From Nereida sp965655635 (GTDB lineage Bacteria > Pseudomonadota > Alphaproteobacteria > Rhodobacterales > Rhodobacteraceae), in the NCBI RefSeq assembly GCF_965655635.1, contig NZ_CBFHHE010000010.1, forward strand, positions 1 through 64,000: 64,000 nucleotides of DNA, given 5' to 3'. The translations under genes were made by a program, and so were the position numbers. Below the pieces are notes generated by a model. That model did no database searches and was not told the origin of the DNA. It worked only from the letters and a program-made list of their open reading frames with translations. Numbering within the stretch: position 1 is the stretch's first letter; the number at the start of each line of letters is the position of its first letter. Shown one piece after another: positions 45,894-55,891 of this stretch.

Positions 45894-45996
45894 AGAATTA
45901 CAGGCCTTCAACTTATCTACACCTGCTCTAGCCTAGGGGCGCGCGCCCCACAAGCCAGACCCGCAGAGGCGCCGCCTACAGGTAGCAGTCATTTGT

Positions 45997-48558
45997 CTAA
46001 TACAGACCACCAGATGAGAGTGATCCAAAACTCGCTTTGGGCGCAACACGGGCCTTTTTGCCGCTGGATGTGGTCACCTCACGGCTGGTGGCCTCTGCCA
46101 CATCATCAAAAAGCGGAAGATCACTGCCCATTGCAAAACCACCATCAAACGTCACCCCAAAGAGCGGCTCTTCGCCCTCGCGGAAACATTCCGAGACGAT
46201 ACCCTCACCAGACGCATCTTGGGGCAAGCGCGCACCTGTAATCCGGTCGATATTGAGAAACTGACAGCTGCTTGGCACGTCAAAAGCACCGCCGCCGTAT
46301 TTCTCAACCGCTTTTGTCATGAACTGATTGAAAACCGGCCCGCACATACCGCCGCCGGATGCCCCACGGCCAAGGCCGCGCGGTGTGTCATGCCCGATGT
46401 AGCACCCCGCAACGATGTTCGACGTGAACCCCACGAACCAGACGTCTTTGGCGTCATTTGTCGTGCCCGTCTTACCTGCAACAGGCACCGACAAATTTAC
46501 CGTTGAGCGCGCTGTACCCCGCTCAACCACACCGCTCAGCATCGATGTCAGCTGATAGGCCGTGATAGGATCTAGCACCCGCTCGCGGTTTGAAGTGATC
46601 CGCGGCGCAAAGCCCGCCTCAAGGCTTGCAAATTGGCAATCTTCACAGACGCGCTGGTCATGCTTATAAACTGTGCGCCCGAAACGGTCCTGCACGCGGT
46701 CAACCAATGTAGGCTCAACACGTTCACCGCCGTTAGCAAACATTGCATAGGACGCGACCACGTTGAACAGAGTGGTTTCCTGACTGCCCAGAGAGTTTGC
46801 CAAAAAGCGGCGCATCTCATCGGGGCCGTAGATGCCAAAACGTTCCGCATAATCACCCACAACATCCATGCCGGTTTCTTGAGCCAGACGGATCGTCATC
46901 AAGTTACGCGACTGCTCAATCCCTGTGCGCACGGGCGTTGGGCCATAGAACTCTTTCGAGGCATTCTGCGGACGCCACAGGCCTTGGGGCGTATCAATTT
47001 CAATTGGCGCATCCACCACGATTGTTGCGGGCGTGTAGCCACTATCCAAGGCTGCTGCATAGACAAACGGCTTAAATGACGAACCTGGCTGGCGTTTGGC
47101 TTGGGTGGCACGATTGAACACGGAATGCTGGTATGAAAAGCCGCCCTGCATGGCCAAAACGCGGCCCGTGTTGACGTCCATGGCCATAAAGCCGCCCTGT
47201 ACTTCGGGGACTTGGCGCAGGGTCCAGCGGATAAAACTGCCATCTGCATCTGCGGTAATTCGGCGGACGTGCACAACTTCACCCACTTTCAGCAGGTCTG
47301 CAGGCACGCGGGCTTGGCGGCTGGTGCTGCCATCGGCATTTTGGCGGCGCGCCCAGGTCACGTCATTGGCCGCAATCACACCGCCAGCCTCGGGGTCTGT
47401 CACCCCTTCGATCCCAAGGCGTGCACTGTCACCAGACACACTAAGGACGACCGCCGGATACCATTTGTTTTCAAGCAAAATATCGCGCGAAATATCAACG
47501 TTGCTTAGCGCCTCGCGCCACGCCGCCTCATCCCCCAGTACTTCTTCGGGCAGTGTTTTACCCGTAGGTCGCCAGATGCCGATGTTGCGATCATAGGCTT
47601 CCAAACCGCGTTGCAGTGCATCAGCGGCCTCGACCTGCATCTCGGGGTCGACTGTGGCGCGGACTGACATGCCACCACTGAAAAACTCGTCCTCACCAAA
47701 ATCGCGGCTCAATTGGCGGCGAATTTCGTCTGTAAAATAATCGCGGTCCGGAAGCTGCGCCTTAAAGCCTTCGTAATCGCCAGTTTGCACCGTGCGAAGG
47801 GGCTCTTCTTTGGCCAACTCATATTGATCGCGGGTGATATAGCCGTTCTCCATCATCTCGCGCAGGACGAAATTGCGACGCGTCACAGCGCGCTCCACCT
47901 GCCGCACCGGATGATAGCGCGACGGCGCTTTTGGCAGTACCGCAAGATAGGCCGCCTCACTGACGGTCAGTTCAGAAAGACCCTTGTTGAAATAGGTCTG
48001 CGCCGCAGCGGCAACGCCATAGGAGTTTTGCCCAAGGAAAATCTCGTTCAGGTAAAGCTCAAGAATTTTATCTTTGCTGAGTGTGTCTTCGATGCGCGTG
48101 GCAAGGATCAACTCTTTGATCTTGCGCTCAGCCGACCTGTCACCCGACAGCAGAAAGTTTTTCATCACCTGCTGCGTGATCGTCGAAGCCCCGCGCACAT
48201 CAGAGCCGCGCGATTTCACCGCATCAACCGCAGCCGCGGCCATCCCGCGCGCATCATAGCCTGCATGGGTGTAGAAGTTCTTATCTTCAGCAGAAATAAA
48301 CGCACCCTTTACCAGCTCAGGGATCTCATCTGCGGGCGAGAACAACCGCCGCTCGCGCGCAAATTCATCAATTACGCGGCCCTCACCGGAATAAATCCGG
48401 CTAATCGTCGGCGGCGTGTATTGCGCCAGACTTTCGTGGCTGGGCAGATCACGGCCGTACATCCAAAAGACGGCCCCAATGGTCAGCGCCCCAAAGAAAA
48501 GCGCCAAAGTTACGCTGCTAAAAATCGCACCGAAGAAAGAAAAAATCGACCGCAGCAT
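45997..48558 (-). CDS. mrcA: Penicillin-binding protein 1A (bifunctional)
   Basis: An 853-residue inner-membrane enzyme that polymerises and crosslinks peptidoglycan. After one N-terminal helix comes the GT51 glycosyltransferase domain (AEDKNFYTHAGYD with the catalytic glutamate; RGASTITQQVMKNFLL). An OB-type linker follows, then the transpeptidase domain with active-site serine in PGSSFKPFVY, SRN in the second motif and KTGTTNDAKD as the KTG motif. It lies 98 bp downstream of the amidase gene on the same strand. Confidence 0.96.
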   Translation of the reverse strand: MLRSIFSFFGAIFSSVTLALFFGALTIGAVFWMYGRDLPSHESLAQYTPPTISRIYSGEGRVIDEFARERRLFSPADEIPELVKGAFISAEDKNFYTHAGYDARGMAAAAVDAVKSRGSDVRGASTITQQVMKNFLLSGDRSAERKIKELILATRIEDTLSKDKILELYLNEIFLGQNSYGVAAAAQTYFNKGLSELTVSEAAYLAVLPKAPSRYHPVRQVERAVTRRNFVLREMMENGYITRDQYELAKEEPLRTVQTGDYEGFKAQLPDRDYFTDEIRRQLSRDFGEDEFFSGGMSVRATVDPEMQVEAADALQRGLEAYDRNIGIWRPTGKTLPEEVLGDEAAWREALSNVDISRDILLENKWYPAVVLSVSGDSARLGIEGVTDPEAGGVIAANDVTWARRQNADGSTSRQARVPADLLKVGEVVHVRRITADADGSFIRWTLRQVPEVQGGFMAMDVNTGRVLAMQGGFSYQHSVFNRATQAKRQPGSSFKPFVYAAALDSGYTPATIVVDAPIEIDTPQGLWRPQNASKEFYGPTPVRTGIEQSRNLMTIRLAQETGMDVVGDYAERFGIYGPDEMRRFLANSLGSQETTLFNVVASYAMFANGGERVEPTLVDRVQDRFGRTVYKHDQRVCEDCQFASLEAGFAPRITSNRERVLDPITAYQLTSMLSGVVERGTARSTVNLSVPVAGKTGTTNDAKDVWFVGFTSNIVAGCYIGHDTPRGLGRGASGGGMCGPVFNQFMTKAVEKYGGGAFDVPSSCQFLNIDRITGARLPQDASGEGIVSECFREGEEPLFGVTFDGGFAMGSDLPLFDDVAEATSREVTTSSGKKARVAPKASFGSLSSGGLY

Positions 48559-48656
48559 TTAATCCACCCGAATGCCCTGAACTTTGAATAGGTTATATAG
48601 TGGGGGCGCAGGCGCGTCAAAACAACCCGCATCACGGTTGTGCGAAAGACCGCCGC

Positions 48657-49892
48657 TCATTGACGTGTCCGTTTGGCCAATTCTGCGTCCTCAGCCGCCC
48701 AAAGGCGAACCCCATCCACCAGCCCCAAAATTGCTTGGGCGCGCCATTCGGGGTTGGTTAAGTTTGCAAGATCTTGGGCGTCCGACATAAATCCCAACTC
48801 GACCAAGACCGAGGGGATATCTGGCGCTTTGAGCACCGCAAAGCCCGCCTGTCTGCGCGGGCGCGAGTTGATGCCATCAACGCTGGCTTTGATGCCGCCC
48901 ACTAATAATTCGGCCAACCGATCAGCGCGCGGTTGTGTTTCACGCCGCGCTAAATCAATCAAAACACCGGCTACGGTGTCGTCTTGCCCCACAAGGTCCA
49001 CGCCGCCCAGAATATCACTGCGGTCATGACCGCGGGCCAACTGTGCGCTGGCCGCATCGGTCGCCTCATCCGCAAGGGTGTAAACCGTAGCACCCCGCGC
49101 CCCACCGCCACTTAGCGCGTCTGCATGCAACGATATTAACACATCTGCGTGCGTTTTATGGGCAATCGAGACCCGTTCGCGCAGGGACACAAACACATCA
49201 TCGTTGCGAGTCAAAATAACGCGGTGCCCATCGCGGATCAGCGCCTCGCCCAAAGCCCGTGCAAAACTCAGCATCAATGCCGCTTCTTGGTAGGGGCGCA
49301 CTTCGGCGCCCGGATCAATGCCGCCGTGCCCGGGGTCCAAAACAATGGTCAGGCCCTGTTCGGGCACATTCGCAGCGCTGTCTTGGACACCAGACGTGCC
49401 CTCAATTGCCAACGCAACGCCGCGCCCATCTGCCTCAACAGCCGCGGCAAAACCCGCCTCATCCGTCTGGCGCAGCACAAAGCTAAGCATCGCGCCGCTG
49501 CCGTCTTGTTTGATCCGCATCTGCGATTTGCCAACGGTCATCGGCCCATCCAGCGTGAGCACCATCCGCGACCATCCAGCCCTAATTTGACCGAACCCAA
49601 TATCCGTTACACGTTGTGAGCGGATCATATCATCAACATTAGCTTCTCCAGACAGCCCATTGAAATCAATGATTACTCTATGGGGGGCATTTACATGTTT
49701 GATACGAAACGGGACACCTTGGGTCAGTGACAATTGCACATCAACACCGCGCCAGATGGGGGAAATAGAGCTGTCCTGCAGCCGCAAATCGGCCCGTGCC
49801 GTCAACGTTTGCGCCGACAGGCCGAATGGCTGCACAACCAAAGCGATACAAAAAGTAATAGCCAAAAAGAGACAGTTTGAAAAACGGGGCAT
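48657..49892 (-). CDS. amiC: N-acetylmuramoyl-L-alanine amidase (AmiC type)
   Basis: Periplasmic zinc amidase that splits septal peptidoglycan. The ATG at 49892 gives a clear signal peptide (MPRFSNCLFLAITFCIALVV ending at SAQ), which decides the start; 411 residues. An N-terminal AMIN domain is followed by the Amidase_3 domain beginning IVLDPGHGGIDPGA, with zinc ligands in that motif, the later glutamate region and SLHADAL. The following gene is PBP1A, so synthesis and cleavage functions share a transcript direction. Whether an EnvC-like activator is needed is unknown; the M23 protein at 42009 is a candidate. Confidence 0.94.
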   Translation of the reverse strand: MPRFSNCLFLAITFCIALVVQPFGLSAQTLTARADLRLQDSSISPIWRGVDVQLSLTQGVPFRIKHVNAPHRVIIDFNGLSGEANVDDMIRSQRVTDIGFGQIRAGWSRMVLTLDGPMTVGKSQMRIKQDGSGAMLSFVLRQTDEAGFAAAVEADGRGVALAIEGTSGVQDSAANVPEQGLTIVLDPGHGGIDPGAEVRPYQEAALMLSFARALGEALIRDGHRVILTRNDDVFVSLRERVSIAHKTHADVLISLHADALSGGGARGATVYTLADEATDAASAQLARGHDRSDILGGVDLVGQDDTVAGVLIDLARRETQPRADRLAELLVGGIKASVDGINSRPRRQAGFAVLKAPDIPSVLVELGFMSDAQDLANLTNPEWRAQAILGLVDGVRLWAAEDAELAKRTRQ

Positions 49893-49949
49893 GACTAACC
49901 GTGCTGGTGTTTCATGAACAGTAGCGGACAAGCAGCGTAGGCGCAAAGC

Positions 49950-51128
49950 TTAGCCCGTACGCGCGGACATAAAGGCAGTCAGTCGCGCCAACCCTTCGAT
50001 GATGTCGGCCGTGCCGCGCGCATATGAAAACCGCAAGGTCGTCGCTCCGCGCACAGGATCGAAATCCAAACCGGGGGTCACGGCAACGCCAGCCTCATTC
50101 AAAATTTCTGATGCAAACGCACGACTGTCATCTGTGTACTCACTGACATCCGCATAAACATAAAATGCCCCATCCGGCGGTGCGATCTTGTCAAAGCCAG
50201 CCTTGGGCAACCCTTCCAACATCAAGCGACGGTTTTCGCGGTACACATCCATATTCGTCTGCAGTTCTTCGTCGCAATCCATCGCAGCCAGTGCAGCAAC
50301 TTGGGCCACATGAGGCGCACAAATGAACATGTTTTGAGCCAAGCGTTCAACGCGGCGAACCTGATCTTGGGGCACAACCATCCAACCCACGCGCCAGCCG
50401 GTCATGCTGAAGTATTTGGAAAACGAGTTGATGACCCACGCGTCATCACTGATCTCCAACGCCGTCACCGCTTTGGCCTCATATTCAATGCCGTGATAAA
50501 TCTCATCACTGATAAAGGCAGCACGTTCAGCCGCGCAGGCCTCGATGAGCGCGCGCATCGCATCATGGTCCAACATGGTGCCAGACGGGTTGGCCGGTGA
50601 GGCCACCAACATGCCATCAAACTTGCGCCCACCGTCTTTGGCAGCGTCTAAAATATCCTGCGCCACCGGCTGCAGGCGGTTTTCCGCACGCGTTTGCAGA
50701 TCAACAGGCTCCACGTTGAGGGCTTTAAAAATCTGGCGGTAGCTTGGATAACCCGGCGCGCCAATCGCCACGCGGTCACCTGCATCAAAAAGCGCTGTAA
50801 ACGCCAGGACAAACGCGCCGCTGCTACCCGGGGTGATGATGATGCGTTCTGGATCTACTGCAACACCGTACCAATCCATGTATAGCTGACTGATACGCGC
50901 ACGAAGCGCGGGCAAACCTTTGGCGACAGTATAGCCAAGCGCGTCGTCTTCCATCGCTTTTGCCGCTGCAACGCGTGCGCCCGCAGGTGCACCTGTGCCC
51001 GGCTGACCTACTTCCATGTGGATAATGGTTCGGCCCTCGGCCTCAAGGCGCGCGGCTTCTGCCATCACGTCCATCACAATAAAGGGATCAACCGTGCCTC
51101 GCACCGATCCTTGCCTTGAAGTTCCCAT
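49950..51128 (-). CDS. PLP-dependent aminotransferase, class I/II
   Basis: A 392-residue fold-type I aminotransferase from the ATG at 51128. The Schiff-base lysine is in INSFSKYFSMTGWRVGW, and the cofactor-phosphate and substrate-binding segments ITPGSSGAFVLAF and PANPSGTML are present. It resembles aspartate/aromatic-type enzymes, but the donor cannot be set from sequence alone. It is divergent from the BepA-like gene, with 60 bp between the starts. Confidence 0.9.
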   Translation of the reverse strand: MGTSRQGSVRGTVDPFIVMDVMAEAARLEAEGRTIIHMEVGQPGTGAPAGARVAAAKAMEDDALGYTVAKGLPALRARISQLYMDWYGVAVDPERIIITPGSSGAFVLAFTALFDAGDRVAIGAPGYPSYRQIFKALNVEPVDLQTRAENRLQPVAQDILDAAKDGGRKFDGMLVASPANPSGTMLDHDAMRALIEACAAERAAFISDEIYHGIEYEAKAVTALEISDDAWVINSFSKYFSMTGWRVGWMVVPQDQVRRVERLAQNMFICAPHVAQVAALAAMDCDEELQTNMDVYRENRRLMLEGLPKAGFDKIAPPDGAFYVYADVSEYTDDSRAFASEILNEAGVAVTPGLDFDPVRGATTLRFSYARGTADIIEGLARLTAFMSARTG

Positions 51129-51188
51129 GAAGCCCTCCGATACTGATTGTGAGTTCAAGACCAAACCCATACGCGAAGGTCAATCATC

Positions 51189-52505
51189 ATGTGGGCGAAA
51201 GTTATCTTGGCGTGTGCGTTGTGTATTGCCGCCATCCCCAGTTACGCCGTAACATTGCTGCGCGACGCAGAAGTTGAACGCGGCCTGCGGTCGATTGCGC
51301 AACCCATTTTCCAAGCCGCCGGCCTAAGCGCGTCGCGGACCAAAATTCTGCTGGTCGACAATCAATCGCTCAATGCATTTGTGATTGATGGCTCGGCTAT
51401 TTTCATCCACTCAGGCCTGATCATGCGCATGGGCCGCGTCGAGGAATTGCAGGCCGTTATCGCCCATGAAGCGGCCCACATTGCCAACGGGCATCTGGCA
51501 CGCCGCGCCGCTAACTTTCAAAATGCGCGCACCGCTGCAGGCATCGGAACGGCTTTGTCGTTGATCATCGGGGCCGCAGCAGGCAGTCCAGAGGCAGGTG
51601 CCGCCGCCGCTGTCGGTTCATCTGGCTCCGCACTTCGCCGCTTTTTCGGTCACACCCGCGCCGAAGAAAGCAGCGCCGATCAATCCGGAGGCCGCTATAT
51701 GGTGCGCGCAGGGATTGACCCAAGTGCTGCCGTTGATGTGATGCGCCTTTTTCGCGGGCAAGAGGCGCTAAACATTGGGCGTCAGGACCCTTATGTGCGC
51801 ACCCATCCGCTGACCCGTGACCGTATTCGGGCCCTTGAAGCATTTGCCGCAGGCAACGCGGGCGACTACCCAACCCCAGCATTAAACGCCGCATGGTTCG
51901 AGATCATCCAAGGCAAGATCAGCGCCTATTCCCGCGCACCAAGCTGGACACTGCGCCGTACCCGTGGCCAAAACGACCACGTCGCGCTGATGCGCCAAGC
52001 AATTGCGCACCACCGCAAACCCGACCGCGACAAAACCCGCGCCACACTAAAGCGGCTTGTCGCCAACGCACCGGATAATCCTTACGTGCACGAACTTGAC
52101 GGGCAACTGAAACTGGAAGGTCGTGACTTTGATGCGGCTGTTGCTGCCTACGGCCGCGCTGTCCGCCTTGCACCAAATGAGCCGCTTATTCGGGGCGGCT
52201 ATGGGCGCGCTCTGTTGGCGGTGGGTCAAAATGCGAAGGCCCGCGACACACTTGAACGAGCGCGCGCACGCGATTCTCTTGATGGGCGCATCCTGCGCGA
52301 CCTTGGCACCGCTTACGCCAAAACCGGAAACAACGGGATGGCGTCCCTTAGCATTGCCGAACGCTATGCGTTGCGGGGCCGTTTGAAAGACGCCGCCATA
52401 CATGCAAACCGCGCCGCAGGGTTGTTGCCCCGTGGCTCTGCCCCTTGGCAACGGGCCAATGATGTGCTTGCTGCTGCCAAGACCTCAGAAAAAGGAAAAC
52501 GTTGA
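51189..52505 (+). CDS. M48-family metalloprotease with TPR repeats (BepA-like)
   Basis: A 438-residue periplasmic protease. N-terminal signal peptide (MWAKVILACALCIAAIPSYA); zinc motif HEAAH at residues 93-97 with the third ligand region ESSADQSGGRYM; TPR-like helices in the C-terminal half (YVHELDGQLKLEGRDFDAAV and AVRLAPNEP). This is the architecture of BepA/YfgC, which controls outer-membrane protein assembly by degrading misfolded LptD and BamA. A TGATG overlap couples it to the DsbA-like gene, consistent with disulfide-dependent outer-membrane biogenesis. Confidence 0.92.
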   Translation: MWAKVILACALCIAAIPSYAVTLLRDAEVERGLRSIAQPIFQAAGLSASRTKILLVDNQSLNAFVIDGSAIFIHSGLIMRMGRVEELQAVIAHEAAHIANGHLARRAANFQNARTAAGIGTALSLIIGAAAGSPEAGAAAAVGSSGSALRRFFGHTRAEESSADQSGGRYMVRAGIDPSAAVDVMRLFRGQEALNIGRQDPYVRTHPLTRDRIRALEAFAAGNAGDYPTPALNAAWFEIIQGKISAYSRAPSWTLRRTRGQNDHVALMRQAIAHHRKPDRDKTRATLKRLVANAPDNPYVHELDGQLKLEGRDFDAAVAAYGRAVRLAPNEPLIRGGYGRALLAVGQNAKARDTLERARARDSLDGRILRDLGTAYAKTGNNGMASLSIAERYALRGRLKDAAIHANRAAGLLPRGSAPWQRANDVLAAAKTSEKGKR

Positions 52506-53260
52506 TGATCAGTCAAACTGCCAAAGCCCTCGCCTTTACGGTGGGAACCGCCCTGCTGGGAACTGCCGCACAGGCAACTGATTTATCTGCGTTAACCCCC
52601 GCTGAACGGGCTGATTTTCGGGCCGAAGTTCGCGCCTACCTACTCGAGAACCCAGACGTGTTGATGGAAGCCTTTGCAGTTCTGGAACAACGCCAAGCGC
52701 AACAAGCCGCCCAAAACGATGCGCAGCTTTTGGCCGTAAACGCCAAGGCGCTTTATGAAGATCCCAACGCATGGGTCGGGGGCAACCCTGAGGGCGATGT
52801 GACGATTGTTGAATTTATCGACTACCGCTGTGGCTACTGCCGCAAAGCGCACTCGGAAGTTGAGCAGCTAATCCAATCGGACAAAAACATCCGCCTCATC
52901 GTGAAAGAATTCCCGATCTTGGGCCAAGACAGTTTACGCAGTTCGCAATTTGCGATTGCCGTAAAGCTGCTGCATGGAAATGACGCCTACAAACTGGCCC
53001 ATGATGCGCTGATTAGCTTGAAACAAGGCACGTCTGACACCACATTGGGCCGTCTTGCAAGCAGCCTTGGCTTCAACGGTGATGAGGTGTTGGCAAAGAT
53101 GAACGGCGTGGAGGTGAAGGCGATCATCGATAACAACCGTCTGCTGGGCCAGCGTCTATCCATCACGGGCACGCCGACTTTTGTGATGGGTGATCAAATG
53201 GTACGCGGTTATGTCTCCTTGGACGGGATGCGCGATATCGTGGGCCAAAAACGCAGCTAA
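52505..53260 (+). CDS. DsbA-family thiol:disulfide oxidoreductase
   Basis: Exported thioredoxin-fold protein of 251 residues. The ATG at 52505 overlaps the protease stop (TGATG). The signal peptide is followed by a helical dimerisation-type region (ERADFRAEVRAYLLENPDVL). The active site CGYC is at residues 109-112 in YRCGYCRKAH, and the cis-proline loop is TGTPTFVMGD. The layout fits the DsbA-like group related to ScsC/DsbG, with an N-terminal extension. Its stop overlaps the end of the convergent histidine kinase by three bases. Confidence 0.92.
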   Translation: MISQTAKALAFTVGTALLGTAAQATDLSALTPAERADFRAEVRAYLLENPDVLMEAFAVLEQRQAQQAAQNDAQLLAVNAKALYEDPNAWVGGNPEGDVTIVEFIDYRCGYCRKAHSEVEQLIQSDKNIRLIVKEFPILGQDSLRSSQFAIAVKLLHGNDAYKLAHDALISLKQGTSDTTLGRLASSLGFNGDEVLAKMNGVEVKAIIDNNRLLGQRLSITGTPTFVMGDQMVRGYVSLDGMRDIVGQKRS

Positions 53261-54561
53261 GCGGCGAACACGGGCATTGGAAGTTCATCACCGGTGTAGA
53301 CGGGGAAATGCAGGCCTACGCGGGTACCCTCGCCCACTGTACTGACCAAATCGAGGCGGCCATTTGACTGTTCCATAAAGCCATGGGCCATGGACAGACC
53401 TAAACCGGACCCCTCGCCGACTGGCTTGGTTGTGAAATACGGCTCGAACACTTTTTCCAGCAAATGCGGCTCAATCCCGTTGCCAGTATCACTGATCCAA
53501 AGGCTGAGTGTTTCTTGAGCAAGCAGGCGGGTCGCACTTGCATCAATCATGATGTGCCCTCCGTCTTTCATGGCATCGCGGGCATTAAGAATTAGGTTTA
53601 GCACGATCGTTTCAAGCTTACCTGCATCCACATAAATCGCAGGCAGTCCCGTAAAGATGCCACGTACAATGTGATGTCGGTCGCCCAACAAACGTGTCGC
53701 AAAAGTAATAACCGTATCACAAATCTCGCTAACGGAGGCCTTGCGCGGCAAAAGGGTTGGGCGGTGCGAGAAGGCCAGTAACTGGCTTGTCAGATCTGCC
53801 CCGCGCCACGCCGCGTCCTCTGCCTCACGTAACAGTATTTCCAACTCCCCCGGGTTCTTGGCCGTATTGCGCAACTCAAGGTTACCCACAATCACTGCGA
53901 GCAAATTATTGAAATCATGGGCAACACCACCCGTCAGCTGCCCTACCGCACGCAAACGGTCCGCGTCACGCTCACCTTCCTAAACGTTGGTGATGGTGAC
54001 TCGAAATTTCGACAATCTAAGCACTGCATATGCAAGATACATCCCAAAGCCAGCCACTGAAACCACCATAATAAGACCATTTGGGTAGAACCCAACCCGC
54101 GCTGAATGCACAGCTCCCATGCCAGCCGCACAGAAAATCAAAAGCATCAGTTCAAGACGCAAAAACGTCGTTGTCATCGTCCTAATGGATACTAAGCGCG
54201 CAGTCTCACCCGCAAACAACAGCATCCCCAACACCTGTGCCGTGGGTTGCGGATAGGCGAACAGATACAAGATCAGGCCAAGCATTATGATGACCGTGAC
54301 CGCAAACAAAAGGCCAACCCACAAAAACATCCCAAAGCTGACATACCGCCGCATCAAACTCACCGTGGTCGCATATACAACAACCGCAATCCCGTAGGCC
54401 CCGAACATCAGCATAAACGCCGCATCATCCAACCGCAAAGACAACATAATTGAGGCCGTCTCCATGATCAGAAGGCGCAGCCACATCTCGGGATTACTAA
54501 AATTATCGTTGGACTTTACGCCGCGCAAATCAAAGCGACGCTGCACTAAATTAACTACCAT
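53257..54561 (-). pseudogene. Membrane sensor histidine kinase, split by an in-frame TAG
   Basis: One reading phase runs from 54561 (ATG; GTG at 54564 is an alternative) to 53257, broken only by TAG at 53980-53982. The first part (about 193 residues) has roughly five membrane helices. After the stop the frame goes on with EGERDADRLRAVGQLTGGVAHDFNNLL, a normal linker and H box, then N box NLILNARDAM, G1 DTGNGIEP and G2 GEGSGLGLSM. CAG to TAG fits the usual Q-rich linker. The kinase part could be started at a TTG at 53955 as a soluble fragment, but the sensor would be lost. No response regulator is nearby. Confidence 0.78.
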
Positions 54562-54623
54562 CACGCAGCAGTTTATACACCGCTTTGACGGCTGTCAGAT
54601 GTTAATTACGCGCAATTTGAAAG

Positions 54624-55745
54624 TTATTCAGCGGCAGGTTGCTCCGCTTCAATCGCCTCTGCACGCTTTTCAACTTGCTCAACGATATGATCGACCATTT
54701 CCGCGTTGTTCATCTTATGGCTGGCCTTACCCGCCAGATAAACCATACCGCTGCCCGCGCCGCCGCCGGTAAACCCAACATCGGTCATCAGCGCTTCGCC
54801 GGGACCGTTCACAACACACCCAATAATCGACAGCGACATCGGCGTTTTGATATGTTCAAGGCGGCGCTCAAGGGTCTCAACGGTTTCAATCACGTCAAAG
54901 CCTTGGCGGGCACAACTGGGGCACGAGATGATGTTGACGCCGCGGTGGCGCAGACCCAATGATTTTAGAATTTCGAAGCCGACTTTTACTTCCTCGACAG
55001 GATCGGCAGACAGGCTGACCCGAATGGTGTCACCTATGCCCATCCACAACAGATTGCCCAAGCCAATCGCAGATTTGATGGTGCCGCTGACCAAGCCACC
55101 TGCCTCAGTAATGCCAAGGTGGATCGGCGCATCCGTTGCATCCGCCAGCTTTTGGTAGGCTGCAGCAGACATAAAGACGTCGCTGGCTTTGCAGCTGATC
55201 TTAAACTCATGAAAATCATTGTCTTGCAGAATTTTGATATGATCGAGACCACTTTCAACCATCGCATCGGGGCACGGCTCGCCGTATTTTTCAAGCAAAT
55301 GCTTTTCAAGACTACCCGCGTTAACGCCAATCCTGATTGAACAACTGTGGTTGCGTGCCGCTTTGATAACTTCTTTCACCCGCTTTTCGTCGCCAATGTT
55401 GCCCGGGTTAATCCGCAGGCACGCAGCACCGGCCTCAGCCGCCTCAATGCCGCGTTTGTAATGAAAATGAATGTCCGCAACGATCGGTACGGGGCTTTCG
55501 CGACAAATCTCTTTCAGCGCTTTTGACGACGCCTCATCAGGCACCGAAACGCGCACAATATCAGCGCCCGCCTCAGCCGCCGCCTGTACCTGTGCGATGG
55601 TACCTTTGATATCTGTGGTCAGCGTGTTCGTCATGGTCTGCACAGCAATCGGAGCATCGCCCCCCACCGGAACCGAGCCCACCATAATCTGGCGGCTCTT
55701 ACGACGGTAAATGTTTTTCCATGGACGAACGTGATTGATGGACAT
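54624..55745 (-). CDS. ispG: (E)-4-hydroxy-3-methylbut-2-enyl-diphosphate synthase
   Basis: [4Fe-4S] enzyme of the MEP isoprenoid pathway. The ATG at 55745 gives MSINHVRPWKNIYRRKSRQI, the usual start, and 373 residues. The N-terminal TIM barrel carries DIVRVSVPDE and PIVADIHFHY. The C-terminal cluster ligands are in ISCPSCARQGFD and IGCVVNGPGEA. It stands between the broken kinase and the RodZ-like gene; in many proteobacteria ispG also follows rodZ. Confidence 0.96.
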   Translation of the reverse strand: MSINHVRPWKNIYRRKSRQIMVGSVPVGGDAPIAVQTMTNTLTTDIKGTIAQVQAAAEAGADIVRVSVPDEASSKALKEICRESPVPIVADIHFHYKRGIEAAEAGAACLRINPGNIGDEKRVKEVIKAARNHSCSIRIGVNAGSLEKHLLEKYGEPCPDAMVESGLDHIKILQDNDFHEFKISCKASDVFMSAAAYQKLADATDAPIHLGITEAGGLVSGTIKSAIGLGNLLWMGIGDTIRVSLSADPVEEVKVGFEILKSLGLRHRGVNIISCPSCARQGFDVIETVETLERRLEHIKTPMSLSIIGCVVNGPGEALMTDVGFTGGGAGSGMVYLAGKASHKMNNAEMVDHIVEQVEKRAEAIEAEQPAAE

Positions 55746-55891
55746 CTGGCGGCCTTCTTTAAGTGTCAACCGTACCTTACAGTGCCGCGTGGGCAAGCGC
55801 CACGTCTGAGTTCACCGCAAGCGGATTTCTTACACAGTGATACGAAATTTCACGCCAGAGAAAAGTGGAATTTGGCACTTTCGTCAGCGGC

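Noticed and set aside
45936..45949. 14-bp GC-only palindrome between mrcA and prfB
   Set aside because: No T tract or known operator motif; it may be chance in GC-rich spacer.
45258..46241. 327-codon plus-strand frame across prfB and the end of mrcA
   Set aside because: It lies antisense to two well-supported genes and has no recognisable domain.
47713..48591. 292-codon plus-strand frame opposite mrcA
   Set aside because: Antisense shadow of the GT51 domain; composition is not protein-like.
6582..54561. Recoding of TAG/TGA as amino acids
   Set aside because: TAG ends coaD and the enoyl-CoA hydratase gene and TGA ends lexA; RF2 is intact, and no suppressor tRNA or SECIS-like element is evident.
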